A stretch of DNA of 5,582 nt, taken from the NCBI GenBank assembly GCA_947627525.1, contig CANQWJ010000090.1, forward strand, positions 1 through 5,582. The letters run 5' to 3'. This DNA comes from an uncultured Bacilli bacterium (GTDB lineage: Bacteria > Bacillota_I > Bacilli_A > RF39 > UBA660). Of this stretch, positions 5,337 through 5,582 are shown piece by piece. The translations under genes and the position numbers were made by a program. Position 1 is the stretch's first letter; each line of letters begins with the position of its first letter. A model generated the notes under the pieces. It was not told the origin of the DNA and did not search any database. It saw only the letters and a program-made list of their open reading frames with translations.

Positions 5337-5582
5337 TTATTCATTTACTTTTCTTAAGTAAAGACTTGTTCCTAATGTACCAATCAAAGCAACTACGCTT
5401 AATGATACATAAGTTAATAGGTTATCTCCTGTTGATGGGTTTGCTTCATTTTCATTAACTTTAACAGTTAATTTAACATAAGCAGTTTTAGTTGAATCTT
5501 TTTCGAAATCATATACAGTAGTCATTTTTTCATCACTGTAAATTCCTTCAATTACAAGATTCTTTGCCTTAGCTCCTACTAA
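5337..5582 (-). CDS. C-terminal end of a sortase-anchored surface protein (partial)
   Basis: The frame is open to the window edge, so only the last 81 residues are seen. An internal ATG at 5525 is not the true start. The end is a classic cell wall sorting signal: NPSTG (fragment residues 48-52, bases 5427-5441), a hydrophobic stretch (55-76) and the short charged tail RKVNE. Sortase would cut after Thr and join the protein to peptidoglycan; here the usual leucine of LPXTG is asparagine. Before it, EGIYSDEKMTTVYDF followed by TAYVKLTVK (12-41) resembles the end of a Listeria-Bacteroides repeat (Flg_new, typically GWYTD..TT.YDF...T.LYAKW), with the aromatic GW and AKW positions changed. Such repeats usually occur in tandem in large adhesin-like proteins, so the whole protein is probably long. 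A terminator follows 20 bases after the stop. No sortase gene is in the window. Confidence 0.85.
   Translation of the reverse strand, partial: LVGAKAKNLVIEGIYSDEKMTTVYDFEKDSTKTAYVKLTVKVNENEANPSTGDNLLTYVSLSVVALIGTLGTSLYLRKVNE

Noticed and set aside
5523..5525. ATG at 5525 as start of a 62-residue protein
   Set aside because: The frame stays open upstream to the window edge and the upstream residues complete a repeat-like motif, so this is an internal methionine of a longer surface protein.
1..5582. Reassigned TGA codon (Trp), as in Mollicutes
   Set aside because: Tryptophan codons checked are TGG, the tRNA-Trp has anticodon CCA, and no gene needs TGA read through. TGA is also not used as a stop in these six genes, so the test is weak but favours the standard bacterial code.

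Overview
The window is strongly AT-rich on both strands. It uses TAA/TAG stops, TGG for tryptophan, and Shine-Dalgarno sequences of the form AGGTGAT or GGGTGAT, complementary to a UCACCU 16S tail. Together with a CwlJ-type spore cortex hydrolase, an LPXTG-like surface protein and short intergenic gaps, this suggests a low-GC Firmicute (Bacilli, Erysipelotrichia or an uncultivated gut relative). The exact lineage cannot be fixed from this sequence.

Layout, left to right. A tRNA-Trp (anticodon CCA) on the minus strand is cut by the left edge. An 81-base gap then holds its promoter and, divergently, that of a plus-strand cwlJ-like gene of 142 codons. cwlJ converges on a minus-strand gene for an N-acetylmuramoyl-L-alanine amidase with two LysM repeats, and their stop codons interlock in one TTAA. 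A stem-loop terminator separates the amidase from a three-gene minus-strand operon, transcribed right to left: an unrecognised membrane-anchored protein, trkA, then trkH. At the right end, beyond another terminator, lies the C-terminal end of a cell-wall-anchored surface protein with an NPSTG sorting signal.

Function. trkA and trkH form a complete Trk potassium uptake pair (RCK gating subunit plus pore subunit). The membrane protein ahead of them is a candidate partner whose function is unknown. The two peptidoglycan hydrolases both lack a signal peptide, and both have CATA-type -10 elements. The tRNA and the trk operon instead have TATAAT boxes with an upstream TG. This fits expression of the hydrolases in the mother cell of a sporulating bacterium, but it is an inference.

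Points of interest: the first zinc-ligand histidine of the amidase is replaced by asparagine; the second Rossmann half of TrkA has lost its glycine motif; the operon's first protein may contain a cysteine-less thioredoxin-like domain; and several genes have extremely short leaders in which the Shine-Dalgarno sequence lies at or next to the predicted transcription start. Two start codons are set by Shine-Dalgarno position rather than by the longest reading frame: the amidase at 1415 and the membrane protein at a TTG at 5238. No insertion sequence, CRISPR array, riboswitch or gene-free stretch over 300 bases was seen.
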